The notes below the pieces were generated by a model. It made no database searches and had not been told where the DNA came from. It worked only from the letters and a program-made list of their open reading frames with translations. Of a DNA stretch of 7,913 nt, positions 7,599 through 7,913 are shown piece after piece. Position 1 is the stretch's first letter, and every line of letters begins with the position of its first letter. A program made the position numbers and the translations under genes. Source of the DNA: Chloroflexota bacterium (GTDB lineage Bacteria > Chloroflexota > Anaerolineae > Caldilineales > Caldilineaceae); NCBI GenBank assembly GCA_003577005.1, contig QEUW01000347.1:1-7913 (forward strand), read 5' to 3'.

Positions 7599-7844
7599 AA
7601 ATCCTCAATTTTTAATCGTTCCCAGTCCAGATACACCCTGGCTGAACGAAACCAGCGTCGCTCTGGTTCTCACTGTTTGTCTTTTGTTAGAAAACGCACA
7701 ATTGGTTCATAATCAGCGAGAATGCTTACACCGTGCTGGGGAAAATCTGCTAAACTTACGCTATAGAGCAGTGAAATTTGCCAAACCTGCTGCTCTACAG
7801 TTATTGTATGATTATTATTACGACAACGTTAAATTGGCGCATGT
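7599..7844. other. Non-coding stretch right of the uvrC promoter
   Basis: No gene with recognisable coding character lies here on either strand, and base composition is visibly richer in A+T than the genes. It contains a six-base-pair hairpin (AACCAG 7650-7655 with CTGGTT 7663-7668) followed by a T-rich stretch on plus. It also holds a weak plus-strand promoter-like pair TTGTTA-18-CATAAT (7684-7713), and the inverted repeat listed at 7761-7800. A rightward gene beyond the edge may be controlled from here, but this cannot be shown. Confidence 0.5.
7761..7800. repeat. Eleven-bp inverted repeat, fully paired in minus-strand RNA
   Basis: CTATAGAGCAG (7761-7771) and CTGCTCTACAG (7790-7800) are complementary except at one position. 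In plus-strand RNA that position is an A-C mismatch; in minus-strand RNA it is a G-U wobble, so all eleven pairs form around an 18-nt loop. No U-tract follows on minus, so it is not a typical terminator. Confidence 0.6.
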
Positions 7845-7913
7845 GAGGTGGGCCGACCTCCGGGAGGTGACCGGAGACAACCTGATTTGTCGAGCATTCA
7901 TCCGGTCACCTCC
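7845..7913. repeat. Nested inverted repeats with alternating GAGGT/ACCTC arms, cut by the window edge
   Basis: The outer pair GGAGGTGACCGGA (7863-7875) and TCCGGTCACCTCC (7901-7913) is a perfect 13-bp inverted repeat ending at the last base of the window, so it may be longer. An inner stem GACAA (7876-7880) with TTGTC (7887-7891) sits in its 25-nt loop. To the left, GAGGT (7845-7849) pairs with ACCTC (7856-7860), and ACCTCC (7856-7861) could instead pair with GGAGGT (7863-7868). The arrangement allows mutually exclusive folds, or could be the end of a palindromic mobile repeat. Confidence 0.7.

Noticed and set aside
7822..7913. Integron attC-like site (GTTAAAT near 7828 plus hairpins)
   Set aside because: GTTRRRY is matched once, but there is no matching RYYYAAC partner at the other end and no integron cassette context.

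Overview
The window looks like ordinary chromosomal DNA of a GC-rich bacterium, most probably a member of the Chloroflexota. This placement is an inference. It rests on the gene set (a UPF0182-type membrane protein, NAD kinase with a TGSTGY variant loop, a B-box-like zinc-knuckle membrane protein, and a cNMP-like/PH-domain membrane protein next to uvrC) and on the style of the proteins, not on a marker gene. No transposase, phage, CRISPR, tRNA or rRNA gene is visible.

Layout, left to right. Positions 1-241 (minus) hold the first 80 codons of a UPF0182 family membrane protein with its own extended -10 promoter. Positions 483-2029 (minus) hold a two-gene unit, nadK followed by a small zinc-knuckle/four-helix membrane protein. 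The gap between those two genes is filled by a five-copy heptanucleotide repeat. The nadK promoter (TTGACG-17-TATTAT) lies back to back with an extended -10 promoter for a calcineurin-like metallophosphoesterase on the plus strand (2277-3083). That gene converges on the second minus-strand operon, whose end is overlapped by another heptad-periodic tract, C-rich on plus and a G-quadruplex motif on minus.

Positions 3104-7458 (minus) hold uvrC followed after 14 bp by an 809-residue protein. That protein has three degenerate cyclic-nucleotide-binding-like domains and a duplicated module of two membrane helices plus a bacterial PH domain. A strong promoter (TTGAAA-17-TACAAT with TG extension) precedes uvrC. 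It is flanked by a paired CTGRTCAG element just upstream of the -35 and by a palindrome resembling a Gram-positive SOS box near the expected transcription start.

The last 300 bases have no convincing gene but are rich in inverted repeats. A set of alternating GAGGT/ACCTC arms ends in a perfect 13-bp inverted repeat that stops at the window edge.

Functionally the window mixes DNA repair (uvrC), NADP synthesis (nadK), a phosphoesterase and three poorly characterised membrane proteins. The items most worth follow-up are the 809-residue membrane sensor-like protein co-transcribed with uvrC, the heptad repeats placed exactly at gene ends, and the structured element at the right edge.
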